64,000 nucleotides of DNA from Euryodendron excelsum. Its lineage: Eukaryota > Streptophyta > Magnoliopsida > Ericales > Pentaphylacaceae. How positions within the stretch are numbered: position 1 is the stretch's first letter; every line of letters starts with the position of its first letter. Location of the stretch: NCBI GenBank assembly GCA_033060915.1, contig CM065377.1:51646683-51710682 (forward strand), written 5' to 3'. Shown in pieces: positions 24,516 through 36,632 of the stretch. Both the position numbers and the translations under genes were made by a program. The notes under the pieces are model-generated. The model had not been told where the DNA came from. It was given only the letters and a program-made list of their open reading frames with translations, and searched no databases.

Positions 24516-25949
24516 TAATCCAAAGGCTGAAATTTTGCAAGGTACAAGTATCAAAAACTATTGATTGGGTACTAGAGAAAAGTACTTAGTATGACACCAT
24601 TATTTCACTTGAATATATTGATGTGTCTTTACAATTTCTCTTCTCTTTTTTTTTCCTTTTTTCAAGTTCCAAACAAGCTGTTAGATTTATATTTTTATAA
24701 TAGGACCTAAAAAAATCACACCTTAAAAATAATGGTGCTACCTTTCCATTAAAATTATTTTTCAGAAAAAGAGAAAGAAAAGTGGAAAAAGGGGAAAAAA
24801 GTAATTGAATTAAATTGTGTTTAGTTTAAAAAAAAAAAAAAAAGAAGTTGTTAAGAAGGAGTATAAAAATGGTTAGTGCAAAACAAAGCGTCTTCTAGAG
24901 TTAAATGATTACCTCGAGATCTAAGATTTATTGGGATAAAAGAATAAGACTTATTGAGATAACAGAAAAAGCCGAAGGAAATCAAATGTACTTACAATTA
25001 TTATTTTTTTTTACAAGTAATGAGATAAAAATTAATTTTTTGTGATATTTCTATTCATTTTCTTATCATTTTTCAACTCCCAAAAACAAAAAATAAAAAA
25101 TTTAGCTCCTTTCATTTTGTTTTTTCTTTTTCTTTCTCTTAACATATTCATAAACCAAATAGTGTAAAAGAAAAATTGAGATTCAAACAAGGTGGTAGGG
25201 ATGAGGAAAAAGTATACTTAGGAAATTGGAATAAATTTTTAGTATTACAGCCACACGAATGACTTGTCATCCGGATTTCGCTATTCCTAGGAAGGTTCTA
25301 ATTTTATAAAAAGAGGACCCAATTTACCATAATATTGATAATTGAAATGACTTGTCATATCCGAAATAGTCGGGTACGATGATAGCACTTAATTTTTTCA
25401 GTAACTTGGAAGTATCACAGGCATTTTTAGTCATACAAAAGAATGTTTATATGTATGAATTTATCATGTATGTATTTAACTATGTGGATGATCGATATGT
25501 AGCTTTATATGATGCTCTAAGGGATAATAATATATATTTGATTTGTTAGGCAAGTATGTTTCAATTGATATTGGTTGACAAAGCCATATGTTGAAAAATC
25601 CAATTGGTAGACAAGTCCCATTCTTGATTAGACCATGCAAAATTAAATTAAAGCCGCACCCAATGTTTGAATTATAAAGAGAAAAGTCACAATCATAATC
25701 TCCTTGATTTTAACCTAATACTTTTAAATTGTCTTACAGTTGCTCAGCCATCTATTCATAAAATTATTAATTTGCACTTCCAAACTGGGTACATGTTTAC
25801 CCCTTCGACATTTTTTTTTATTTCTTTGTTCCTTTCAGGTAGTCAAATCCCATTAACAATTTTATAGGTTTTACATTTGAATTGGTAAACTCTCTAACCT
25901 CATAATGGAAAACAAAAAATGGAATGATAGGCAATGCATATGACACAAA

Positions 25950-25952
<3 letters not shown>

Positions 25953-25983
<31 letters not shown>
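25953..25983. repeat. (GA)15 microsatellite
   Basis: An uninterrupted GA run in the gene desert. Confidence 0.9.
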
Positions 25984-25988
<5 letters not shown>

Positions 25989-27042
25989 AGGTCCATATTA
26001 AGTCATGAGACTTGGTTGGTGGATGAAACAAAGTAATATATATCAATAGGAGAAACAATGTGTAGCTTAGAAGATAAGTGTTCAAAGTGATTGTTTATTC
26101 TATACAAGATTAGCAATCAAGATTTCTCAATGGTGGCACAAGGTCAAACAATTAGATTGGCGAATTCATATTTGTGTAAGCTAGTATTAAAAAAACCTTA
26201 ATTTGTCACCTTCAAAAAAGTCCTCTTATTAGCATTTAGGTTTTTGATTGGTTGAGTAAACATACATTGGGGAGGAAAGACAATGAGTAGATTACAAGAT
26301 ATGGAATCAAAGTCATTGCTTCTTGCTGGTTGGAAGAATATTCTCCCCATAGCTATGCTAGTTTTACAAAGTTGAACAGGTAAAAACCAAAAAAAAAAAA
26401 ATTGTGAGGAAAGATATTTCTGGTGTTTGTTTCTTCAAAAGCCAGTAGGTTAAAACTTTCTAATGTTTGTTCCACCTGTTTGGAGTTAGTGAATAACTCA
26501 TATTCACTATGTTCAAGTGGTAAAACTAGCTTATGGGGGGAGCGGAGAGACGTCTATTGAGCTCATGAGGCACAATCAAGTTTGCTACTAGGGACGAATA
26601 ATAGGTTAGGGATGGAGGGTATTTTGGGTATTTATTTTTATATATATGGGTTTAGAATTTCAATATAAATACGTTGTTACCCTGCTTTGCATTATATATA
26701 ATTCAATCCAATGAGGGAGGACATATCCATGAATACAGGCACAAACATTTTGTGCTAAATTGCATAAATCCTGTGTTCTGTTGCATAGTTTATGTTTATT
26801 GATTTCTGCGCAAACAGCCTTCGTTTGAGAAAAGTGCCCAAAACCTTAATAAAGTCAAAACCAAGAAGGGAGATATTTTCTTTAAAAAAAAAATGTCAGA
26901 TAATTTAATGAAAGTAGGCCTGACCTGGTCCATTTCTCAAATTTCCCAAACAAGGACGAAGACGATTCTATTCTCAAAATTTTAATAATTTTCACAAAAC
27001 ATATTTTAGAGAATTAATTTCTCAAAATTTAGCCAAACAGGC

Positions 27043-27045
<3 letters not shown>

Positions 27046-27079
<34 letters not shown>
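27046..27079. repeat. (CT)17 microsatellite
   Basis: An uninterrupted CT run next to the 27.4-kb MITE-like segment. Confidence 0.9.
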
Positions 27080-27082
<3 letters not shown>

Positions 27083-27404
27083 CCAACAAAGGGTACTGGA
27101 CCTTTGCTAAAATAAACACAGGCAAGCCCAACCCATAGTCATACTTGGGCCTTGAGACCTGGACTATGACTACAGGGCTCGTGGGCAAATCAGACTGGAC
27201 AATGTCAGTAGATAAATTTGTTAAGACCGCGTTTGGTCGTCTCCTAATTATGTATATGCCACTGAATGTCAAACTTCATTTTAAAAACAAATTTATGAAT
27301 CAAGCTCTGCTAAATAATTGTGTTTCTTCCTATGTGACTGAATATTGATATACAAATTTTCAAATTTTTTTTACTTTAATTCTTGAGTGACTTTCATTTC
27401 CCCC

Positions 27405-27590
27405 AAAGACTTATCTAATGTTGTATTTAGAACCCGAATTTTGTAAGAAAAAGTAAAGGAAAAAAAAAATGTGAGTGAAAAGAGAATAAAAATTCTTTTT
27501 CATTTTGTTCTCTTTTCCCTGACCTTTTCTTTTCCATTTGCTTTTATATCACAAAATCTGAGTTTCAAACAAAGTATAAAACAACAAATT
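27405..27590. mobile_element. Fold-back MITE-like element
   Basis: A purine-rich arm (AAGTAAAGGAAAAAAAAAA, GTGAAAAGAGAATAAAAATT) is followed by a pyrimidine-rich arm (TTTTCCCTGACCTTTTCTTT) and the end GTTTCAAACAAAG. The layout matches the segments near 17.9, 22.0 and 42.7 kb. Confidence 0.4.
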
Positions 27591-27949
27591 GGGCTGTCTT
27601 ATTGAAGTGCTAGTAACATGTGAAATGGGCCTTCCGACTTTCCCGTGATTCCAAACACAGTCAATCTGCCTAATCCATGCGCTTAACCCCTATTCAAAGG
27701 GCCCATTAAAATAAGATTACACAAGTGCTGGAGACTTGTCTGGTTATCTCAAAGGCTTTGTTTGGCATCTTGGAATCCTAGCAATGGAAATCCAGTGTGT
27801 TTGTGCAGTGAGAAAACACGTATACCCAGCTGGAAAATGTCTGCAAACCTTGAGAAAGACAAAATTTGGCTTACACTTCCATTCTAGCATCTCATTCTCC
27901 AACAATTACAAGTAATATTGACAATAATTATTCAGCTACGGAAATAGTC

Positions 27950-28020
27950 TCTCCACACGCAGGATAAAACTGTGTATATACGACCTTTTCCAGACCCTGC
28001 AATGGTGCAGCCTCGTGCAC
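27950..28020 (+). mobile_element. SINE 3'-end-like fragment
   Basis: The motif CCAGACCCTGCAATGG followed by CAGCCTCGTGCACCAG resembles, from memory, the 3' half of the plant Au-type SINE. A related piece, CCAGATCCTGCAATGGCAGG, occurs near 61060. It lies just downstream of the bromodomain stop codon and so may sit in the 3' UTR. No TSD was identified. Confidence 0.35.
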
Positions 28021-28295
28021 CAGAACCCAACCAAACCACCAAAATCATTCAGCTCATGTTGTCATGTCAATTCTTACAAAAATGTAGCTCACTAAACTTG
28101 CATTCTCAATAACTCACAGCTTCATTCATCTTCATAGTTCTGTTTCTTTTCCTGATTTCTCTTTGAACCTAACTGGTATTACTGTTACAAGGCAATTAGG
28201 AGACTCTCTACACCAAAACATAGTATAAGAAGACCAATTTTCTGATTTACAGCTTAGTTCTAAACTCTGCAGTACAAAACAAACAGGAAAATGAG

Positions 28296-31200
28296 CTACA
28301 ATTTCCATTTTCCCCGAACTCTCTTCCTTTCCTTCATCGGAGCTTTGGATCGTTGATTAGAAGTTCCACGTCCGACCTTCCCCATTCGACTAAAGCTTTT
28401 CTTTGCCATCGTCAAGGCCTCCATGGAAGGTCTAGAATCAGTATTACTAGGCTTTCTACAAACTGGTGAAGTCCCAGAAACAACATTCTCAGCATTACTC
28501 GGCCTTTTCCATCCTTGTTGAGTCCCAGCAACAATATTTTCAGCATTGGGCAGTTTAACTGACAATTTACGTATACAAGGGCGAATGCTACGAGGCTTTA
28601 CAGGAAGATTACACATCGGTGATAGATGAAAAATGGGAGAGGCGGCCCTGATGCTCGTGTCCTTACAATGCTGTCGATATGCTTTGGTGACAATGTCTCT
28701 GAGCAACAGTGCAGTCTTGTATTCACGTGTCCTTTTGGAGTAAAAGACCAAGGCATTGTTTGCGAGCAAAAATAGATCTCGGAAGAGTTCCTTTACTGAC
28801 ATGATGGAGCAGCTGCCAATCCTTGATCGTATCGTGTCAAAATCCATGTGCCGCCGGATAATTTTCCTATATCTTGCTCTCTTCTGGCTATCAAGCCGAC
28901 GGCGAAAGACCAACGCATTATTATTCTCTGCAACAGAGTTAAAAATACCCACCAAATCATCACTTTTAACCCCACATGAACCAGTGTTGTGATCGTTTAT
29001 ACTGGATGATCTCACTGTTGGACCACAGTCACTGGTTGAATTTTCCTTACACTGGGAGGCAGTAACAACATTGGTTGAGCCAAAATTCTCACTTTCCCCA
29101 AAGCTCCCTTCTTTGGGTTCCCTACTACAATCTTTCCTTTTTCTCTTCCCCCTCCTCTTCCGGAGAGTCCCTCCTTGTTTATTGCCGGTCTCTACCAATT
29201 TCTTAATGCTTGAAAGTTTCTTCTGCTCTGAAAAGAGAGAGATTTCTGGCTTTGTCTCCATCTCTGCAACTGATGCTGTCACCTGAATCTGACATTCAGG
29301 CAACCAGTTTGTCCTGATATCCTGTGTGAAACTGCCAGCAGATAGTCCATCCTTGGATGTATCTTTACCAGAAGATTCAACTCTCTCTGATTTCACTAAA
29401 GGTACAGGGGAATCAGTCCGGCTGGAGCCATAATCAACATGGCCGTAATCTCCCTTCTCAGCCTTCAGACTTTCAAGTTTTGACTCAAGAGACCTGAAAC
29501 TACAAAAAGTGAGCAAGCAACAAAACCATTGAAAAATCCATTTCATTGGAGTGTACAAATTGCGTGCATAATAAAAGAACAGCAACAAATCAGTAGGACC
29601 TTCATGCCATGGTCATGTCATCTAAAGATGAATATAGAAATCCGCAGCTGTATTTCAATTGCAATAGATAGGAGGATGACCTCAAAAAAAAAAAAAAGAT
29701 GGGATGACCTCAAAGAAGTTGTGAGCATCATGTGATGACTAGATTTAGAATCTGATTTCTTTTTCCCTCTTCTCGAACTTTTCCTGATCTAAACCAGTCC
29801 TGAAGCTTACAAAATACATCCAGTGCAATCATCAGTTTTCATTTCATGGATAAATCAGCTGGTTATATAAAACTACTACATATTCTTCCAATGTACTAGA
29901 TACATGCTTCTGCTGTAAGGCTCGAGTTAGAAGTCACTATTTTTTGTGGCTCCACAATTTTTTTTTTTGACATTCAAGTGTTTTTAATTTTAAATGGGTC
30001 ATCCAACGTGTACTCTCACGAATAAGAAAAAGGGCAATAGACGAGTTAGAATGCATCAGAATTACCATTGTTCTTTCTAGGAAAAGAGATAAGCTTGGAC
30101 ATAAAACAATAACTAAACTAATAGGATTCCCTGATGCAACAACAATTAGATAAATAATTTACTAACCCAATTGAGTCTTCAGATTTCTCCAATTCTCTCC
30201 TCAATTCTGCCACTCGTCTCTTTCGTAGCTCTTCAAACCAAGCTCTATCGAGTAAAACATCAAGGCACATGGATGAGACATTTATCAGTGCAAGATTTGA
30301 TAGTAAATATTGCAAGCCCATAACTATAACTTGATAAACATTTATGTACAATTAGGTTTGTTCAATCCCTTCCAAAGAAAGATAATGCTGAAATTGAACT
30401 TGGAAAGATGATAGACTTTCACATTTGGAGCAAATGAACCCTTTCCTCAACCTTACGTTAAGCCAAACATTGATGCATCAAGCTCAGTAACACCTTATTT
30501 TTGTGCCTAGAACATTGAAGCAGTGTTATACATACTATGATACTAATGTATCCACTCCATTAATCCCTCAAGTTATATACACTACATAGGCATGAACCAC
30601 TAGATTAAAACAGCCTTTTTATACAATGTTAATCCAGTCAAGAATAGTCAGGGTTCACATGCACAGTGAGGCTTCCAGTCACTTAACAAGAAGATCATTA
30701 TACAAACACCCATAATTAAGTCTCCATTCAAAGTAATTAAATTGCAAACAAAAAAATCCTACTCACTTGCAGCCAGAATATCGTTGTCGCAAATCCTCGT
30801 ACTTGGCTTTACATGCCTGCAAAAGGGATATGGTTTTTGTTACTTTGAATGCAAACAATCATGACATAAAGTGTTGTCAACCATATCCTTTGTTCAAATT
30901 TCACTGCATATCAATGGAAATTTCTATTAGATGGTCACAGCGGGGAAGGCACCCTAGCATAGATCATTACAATGTGACAGAACTGTGTATTAGTTTGCTC
31001 CTTGAAAGAAAAAGAAGAAAGACGCATTTGTAATTCAGGAAAAGAATGAATAATAGGCAATAAGCCACTGGGCTCTAGGGTTGGGGGGGTTTGGTTGCAT
31101 TGTGACCCATAGACAAAAAAAATAACAAAAGGAGGAGCAGGGGAAGAGAGGGGACGGGGAATAAGGGCAGGAAGTGATTGGTACATTACACCTACTTTTA

Positions 31201-33364
31201 ATTAGAAAGATCTAGCAGCCATGGCACCTTAAAACTGGTGGTCCAGGTCTAGAGAACTCAGAAAAAGATAAAATTAATTAAGCTGTTTGTATAAACCATC
31301 ACAAAAGAATAGGGGTTTAAAAAATAAATATGTATCAACAGTACTTGTTAAAGAGAAAAAGAAATTAAATGCAATTAAAAAGAAATTTGCAATCTTAATT
31401 AACAAATATTTTCATGAAGGTTACAGACATAGAACTGGCACGCTTTGAAGAACAATCAGCAAAGAATCTATACCAATAAATAAATGTGCAAAGGAGGCTA
31501 CATAGTGATTAGAGAATTATTCAAAACAAATATGTGAATTTACTTGCTAACATTTGGGATATTTTATGGATACATTTTGATGATGACTAAATTACATGCA
31601 TAATTTCATGATTCCTTTGTACTAGTTAAAAAAACATGGAATAACTAGGGATTCCAGAAAAATTTTCAACACATGTCAACACCATTGCAGCACTATCTTA
31701 GTAATTTGTGTTTAACAACCATCAAAATGTGCAAATTATGGTAACTGATGAAACATGCACATAAAGCACGCATTTTGTCTTGGATCTGCACTATTTTATA
31801 CTATAACTTAGAGCAACACATCATTTCTAATGTGATATCCAATAAGGGCAAAGAACTAAAATAAAGAATAGTTAATAAAATTAGATCCTTCTTATGGCAT
31901 AAAATTACATCCATGATCCATTATAACTGCTTTCCATTCTCTCCTCTACCGGTATAAAGCTTTCCCTATTTGTCCTATAATAAGAGACCCTCTATTACAT
32001 GCAGAAAATTGAAATGATTTCTCCATTGAGTGCACTTAATTAAGTTTGATTGCTCACCACCTGAGGAACAGTTCCACTTAAAAGTGTGTGAATTTTCAGT
32101 CAAAGAGACTTGAGTTTTTACCTATTGCTGCATAAGCTGAGTTAATTTAAGAAAATAACATCTCTCGGCACAGAATATATAGCAGTAGAGTTTTCAGTTT
32201 CATCAAATAGCATCTAAGATTGGCTATCACTCCACAAAGAAAACCACAACATCCACACAAATTTCAGTCTCAAGTCCCTTATACCAATCTTAGCTCTCAA
32301 GGAGCTTCTAGGTATAAATTTGTATTAACTACTAACACGCCCTCACTTTCTTCTAAAATATTGTCATTCGTAACTTGATATGGCAAATACTATAAACAAA
32401 CAATTAAAATAACTATCATGAAGGTAAAACCCAATGAAATACACCAGAGAAAAAAAATCATGAGATTCACAGTTAGGGAGAAAGCTAGTTTATAACAAAA
32501 CCTTCGCTGCGACTGTAATCCGTGCAGCTGCATGATCATGCAAAAGTCAAGTGACAATCAATTAAATGCAATCAGTCATTTTTATTTGTCCCTGAGGCCA
32601 CATTCCTTTCGCAAGATTGGACTACTAATCCCATGTTTGATTATGCGAAAGGAGAGAGAAATAAGTAATTCAGATACGATCTTTTATCCTACATACATGA
32701 GATTTTATAATTCAACAGAGGTGGGATTAGCTATCAAAGAACTCGGGATTGGAGGTCAAATTACAAAATTATCCAACAAAAATTTGTTATACCAGATTAA
32801 CTGTCTCGGAATTCCTTATGAAACAACTTGGCCATACTACTTGCTACCACACCATACAAACCTAACTGACCAGTCTGTTTGTCTTAGTCAATAAGTGAAC
32901 ACATGACACGTGTACACACGAATGCCATAACTATCAAGACATTAATTTTTTATTTATTTCCTCTATTTCTTTATCATTTCATTTTTACTATTTATAGTTA
33001 TGACAACCCTACAAAAATCGAAGGTTCCATAATAAAGATGTCATAAAAAAAAAGATGCCATCAAAATTACTTTTCGATCATCAAACAAATCAAAATCAAC
33101 ATAACAAAAAAGAAAAACATTCAATCAATGAATTCTCGGAATAAACCATGATATGACATTACATGCTTTTATCTATATATATATATGCATGTATGTATAG
33201 AGAATAATAATTACCTCGGGGGTGAAGCTGTACGGATAGAGGGTTCGGGCTCGGAGCTCCGAAGCAACGGCATCCCAGGCTTGGGTCCCGTGCCGGAGAA
33301 CCGCGCCTCCGAGTATGAGCTCCTCCCACGTTCCCCACCTCGCCCTCGGCGCCACCACCACCAT
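28296..33364 (-). CDS. SANT/Myb-like and bromodomain nuclear protein, 491 aa
   Basis: Four exons join in phase: 33215-33364, 30767-30816, 30167-30244 and 28296-29493. The N-terminus carries a SANT/Myb-like helix region (WGTWEELILGGAVLRHG, W10, W13 and W30). The plant-family block FTPEACKAKYEDL (47-59) and a coiled coil (about 68-110, AWFEELRKRRVAELRRELEK) follow. A serine-rich linker with a lysine/arginine cluster near 203-213 (RKRRGKRKRK), a likely nuclear signal, leads to a bromodomain at about 272-364. The C-terminus is basic. Architecture matches a plant family of DNA-binding/bromodomain proteins presumed to act in chromatin complexes; the complex is not deducible here. The position that normally holds the acetyl-lysine-binding Asn is Tyr344 (NNALVFY). 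The start is the first ATG of the frame, since a TAG lies two codons upstream. Intron 1 is 2.4 kb. Confidence 0.93.
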
Positions 33365-33990
33365 CTTCTAACCGCAGTCGTTTCCGCCCTCCACGTGTAC
33401 GGCCACGATCAAATACCACCACCTCGTCCGCCCCTTCTTCTTCTTCTCAGAACCTCTTTTCAAACTACGCTTCCTGGCTCCCCATCCCCCGGCTCACGTT
33501 AGCAGACACCCACCCTTTGTAAAACAAAAAATGAAAAAATACCCTGTTTGGTTGAAGAGAAAATTACCGCGAAAAGAACAGGAGCGAACGGAGAACCCAC
33601 GTTGTGAGAAATTAAAGTTCACACTGGGTGTATTGGAGGTATTGGAGATGGGAGTAGGGGAGATAAGGATGGTATTTGAATAAGAAAGGTGGTATTGAGG
33701 GTGGTTTCGGGATAAGAAGGTGGTTTTGGGTTTTATTTGATTTTTATTTTTTTTCTTTTTCTGGAGTTGATATGTATATAAGTATGCGTGAGAAAAGGGG
33801 TTGACGGATTCTATTACTATTCAATTTCTGGTCAAGTAATAATTAAGGAGGAGGAGAAGAAGAAGGTTATGCTAGGATGGGTATGTAGAGAGAGAAAACG
33901 TGAGCGACGCAGAGAGAGAAAGACATTCGGGTTGTTTTTCCTGGAAAATCTCCATCGTTTCTCACTACTCTCTCTCTCTCTCCTCTAGAA
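33365..33990 (-). promoter_or_regulatory. Probable promoter and 5' leader of the bromodomain gene
   Basis: The leader side next to the ATG is GC-rich (33230-33500), in contrast with the flanking AT-rich DNA, and has a GAA-rich run near 33430-33450 on the minus strand. A short uORF (ATG GGG AGC and four more codons including TAG) lies at about 33485-33465. Farther up is a (CT)n/(GA)n stretch at 33964-33984. The transcription start cannot be read from sequence. Confidence 0.4.
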
Positions 33991-34467
33991 AAGCTATTGC
34001 CCCCCTTTCACCATCCTAATTATAATCCCGTATATATCCCTGTGTTTCTTAGAATGGCATAAGTGTCCCCTGGACCCACATCCCATTTTCTGTTAACTGT
34101 CATATCGATTAGGGACGTGTTTGGTTCTGGTTCTGTTTTCTAATTCACATAATTTCTTATAATTCAAAAGTTTAAACTTATCTGCAAAATAAAATAGAGC
34201 ATAATATATTAGATAAAATGATAAAAATGATCATGTAAAGATGACCTAAAAAGCAAAATTATCTTTTTATAATCAAATTTCACAAGATGAAATTTTTGTT
34301 CTAGCTAGCGCATAGTTAAGTCCAAACAACTATAGAGAAGTTATGTATTCATTTTTTAACCAAAGGGATAACATAATTTTCACTGAAATTACAAGAATAA
34401 AGTGTAATCACCCTAAAATACTAATTTAAAAATACATTTGTAAGGTGTAAAGAGTTGAAAAAAATAA

Positions 34468-34667
34468 CCCAATCAAGTTGGTCTAGTGGTTGGTCACTTG
34501 GTTCCAAAGTGGTTGGCTTGAGTGGAGGTGCAAAATCCCGAGTTCAAGTATCAGCACATTGGAAACAACTCCCTGAGCCAGTGATTTACCTTGCCCCCGT
34601 CGCAACAGTGATTAGTCCCTTGATTGTCAGCTTTGAGGATACACTGGGCCAAAGGTCAAAAAAAAAA
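34468..34667 (+). mobile_element. tRNA-derived SINE, full length, with perfect target-site duplication
   Basis: A 200-bp unit has the RNA polymerase III A box TGGTCTAGTGG (about 34480) and B box GAGTTCAAGTATC (about 34540), spaced as in a tRNA head. It is followed by a tRNA-unrelated body and ends in a run of ten A. It is flanked by identical 14-bp direct repeats GTTGAAAAAAATAA at 34454-34467 and 34668-34681, the expected target-site duplication of LINE-driven retroposition. The perfect repeats argue for recent insertion. I cannot name the SINE family. Confidence 0.85.
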
Positions 34668-34681
34668 GTTGAAAAAAATAA

Positions 34682-36632
34682 TGAAAATATGTTAGTAAAA
34701 ATATTATATGCTTGGATTTAAGTTTTTTAAAGGCTTAGATATTATGTTGATCACCTCATAATCTCAACTAGCACTATAAACAAACAACTCCAATTATCAA
34801 ACTTCCGTTTTTTTTAGCAGGTTGGAGGATTGGAGCATAGTTACAGGAAAAGAAAAACATGTTTATCTGAAAACTTGCTTTCAGAGCGGAAATGAAACTC
34901 TCATAAAATTTCAAAAAAAAATTTTAAGAAACGATTCTAAGACGTTTCCGAAACTCTAACACTATTTAAATAAACTTGTCAAAAACTCTTAAAAATGTCA
35001 TAAAAGCTCCCTACAAATTCGCTTTTCATAATTTTTAGTACTTTTCATACTCTCAAACCTTATTATTGAACAATAATATATAATCTTGTTAATAAAATTT
35101 TATAGATACTGTATAGTTTTAGTATTTTATTCAATTATAAAAGTTTTTTAAATACTTTATATTGCTTTTTGTGTGTTTTAATATATTTTTTGACAAATAT
35201 CTTATGTAATTTTATATTACCTAGTGTTTTTTGTTTTCATAATTTTTTTAGGCCACATTTTACGCTTTCATTTCTCATATCATTTCTCGCTTTTATTGTC
35301 TTTTCTGGCAACAATGGGTTGGAATAATATATATATATATATATAAGTTGTGTTTACCCTTCTAATTTATCTCTCTTCTACGTGGCGCTCTAAATACTTT
35401 TATATTTTTTAAATGCCACGTCATAGGAGCAATTTGTCAGATAACTATTAAATTTATTGACAATTGCTTAAATAACTATTAATTGATCACACTATTAATT
35501 TTATAAGATATATATATATAAGATAAGATTGAGATAACTATTAAAAATAAGATACTAAAAAGAAAAAAAAAAAAGCAAATAAGAACTCTAACAAAATAAA
35601 TTACTTGTAGGATTTGTGGTTTATAGAATAGTTATGACATCATAAACCATAAAAAAAAAAAAAAAAAGAGTAAAGCATAATAGTTAGCAAATCAATGATA
35701 TTACAAGTTTTTTAGTTTTATTAAAGTATGTGTATCTTTGTTAAATCAGAATAATAAAATACATAAAATTCTAATATTAAGTTTAAAAAAATGACTTGAT
35801 CAATTGACTATAATTAAATAAAGTACTATCAATTTTTTCTTTCATGTATTGAAAAAAAAAGTTCTATTGCGATTAACTCACCAAAATTTTTACAAATTCT
35901 TTTATTTTTCACAACATTATATTACCATAAAACAAATTAATATTATCAAATTTTAAATTGTATACTTAATTATTTTGGATTTTAAATCAATTACTTACAA
36001 CATATATATACAATTACTTTTCTAAATATTTCTTATTCATCCTTTTATGATAAAAGATAATGATACGCAAATAGTAGATTTTGAAGAATACTTACTCCTC
36101 GTGCATTGTACGTGTTGACACCTAGTAGATAGTCAAATCCACAATCTCAGGTGTTAGTGAGAATTGCTCCCCTCAAAACCTAAAAGTCTAGAATTCTCCA
36201 AACTTCTTATCTCACCATGTCAAGTGTTAATAAATTTTATCCAACGGTTGTTATTATCTCATTTAAACTCACAATCTCAATTAATTTTGAACAAAACTAA
36301 TAAAATGAGAACGTGAATTTAAATGAGATAACAACCTTATTCGTTGGATATGATTTACTAATACGTGTAGTAATAAGATAAGAAATATGGATAATTATGA
36401 ATATTAAAGCCTGAAAAGAGCCTTACCTGAGTTTAGGAGGAGGTTGGCTCCTCTCTAGACTCCAATCCTCCAATCCCCTCTAGACTTTGTATCTTATTAG
36501 TATACTTGTCTAAATTTACATCTAAAGGCTCATTATGGTCCACCTCACAGGAAAAAAATAATTAGTTTTTCTACCGTTGTCGTCTCCGTTCTTTACTCTC
36601 TCTTTCTAAAATGCAAACTATTAAGTAATTAT
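34682..36632. other. AT-rich intergenic stretch without recognisable genes
   Basis: The stretch is low-complexity and AT-rich with (TA)n near 35326-35344 and homopolymer A runs. I see no exon series, RNA gene or clear element ends in it. Confidence 0.6.

Larger units (their letters stand above)
15286..28295. other. 13-kb gene desert between DUF707 and bromodomain genes
   Basis: No host gene model could be built here on either strand. The sequence is AT-rich with many microsatellites, including (TA)n near 20887-20907, 22917-22935 and 24484-24515. It holds a hAT transposase remnant, fold-back MITE-like segments, SINE-like pieces and short duplications, listed separately. In 18180-21950 and 24000-27000 I see nothing beyond low-complexity sequence and a MITE-like stretch near 19840-20050 that begins with GGCGTTTGGTTGG. 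The last few hundred bases should hold the 3' UTR of the bromodomain gene. Confidence 0.6.

Noticed and set aside
33159..33422. Longer ORF overlapping bromodomain exon 1 (87 codons)
   Set aside because: It begins with GTG and is in another frame than the SANT-like peptide; a GC-rich shadow of exon 1.
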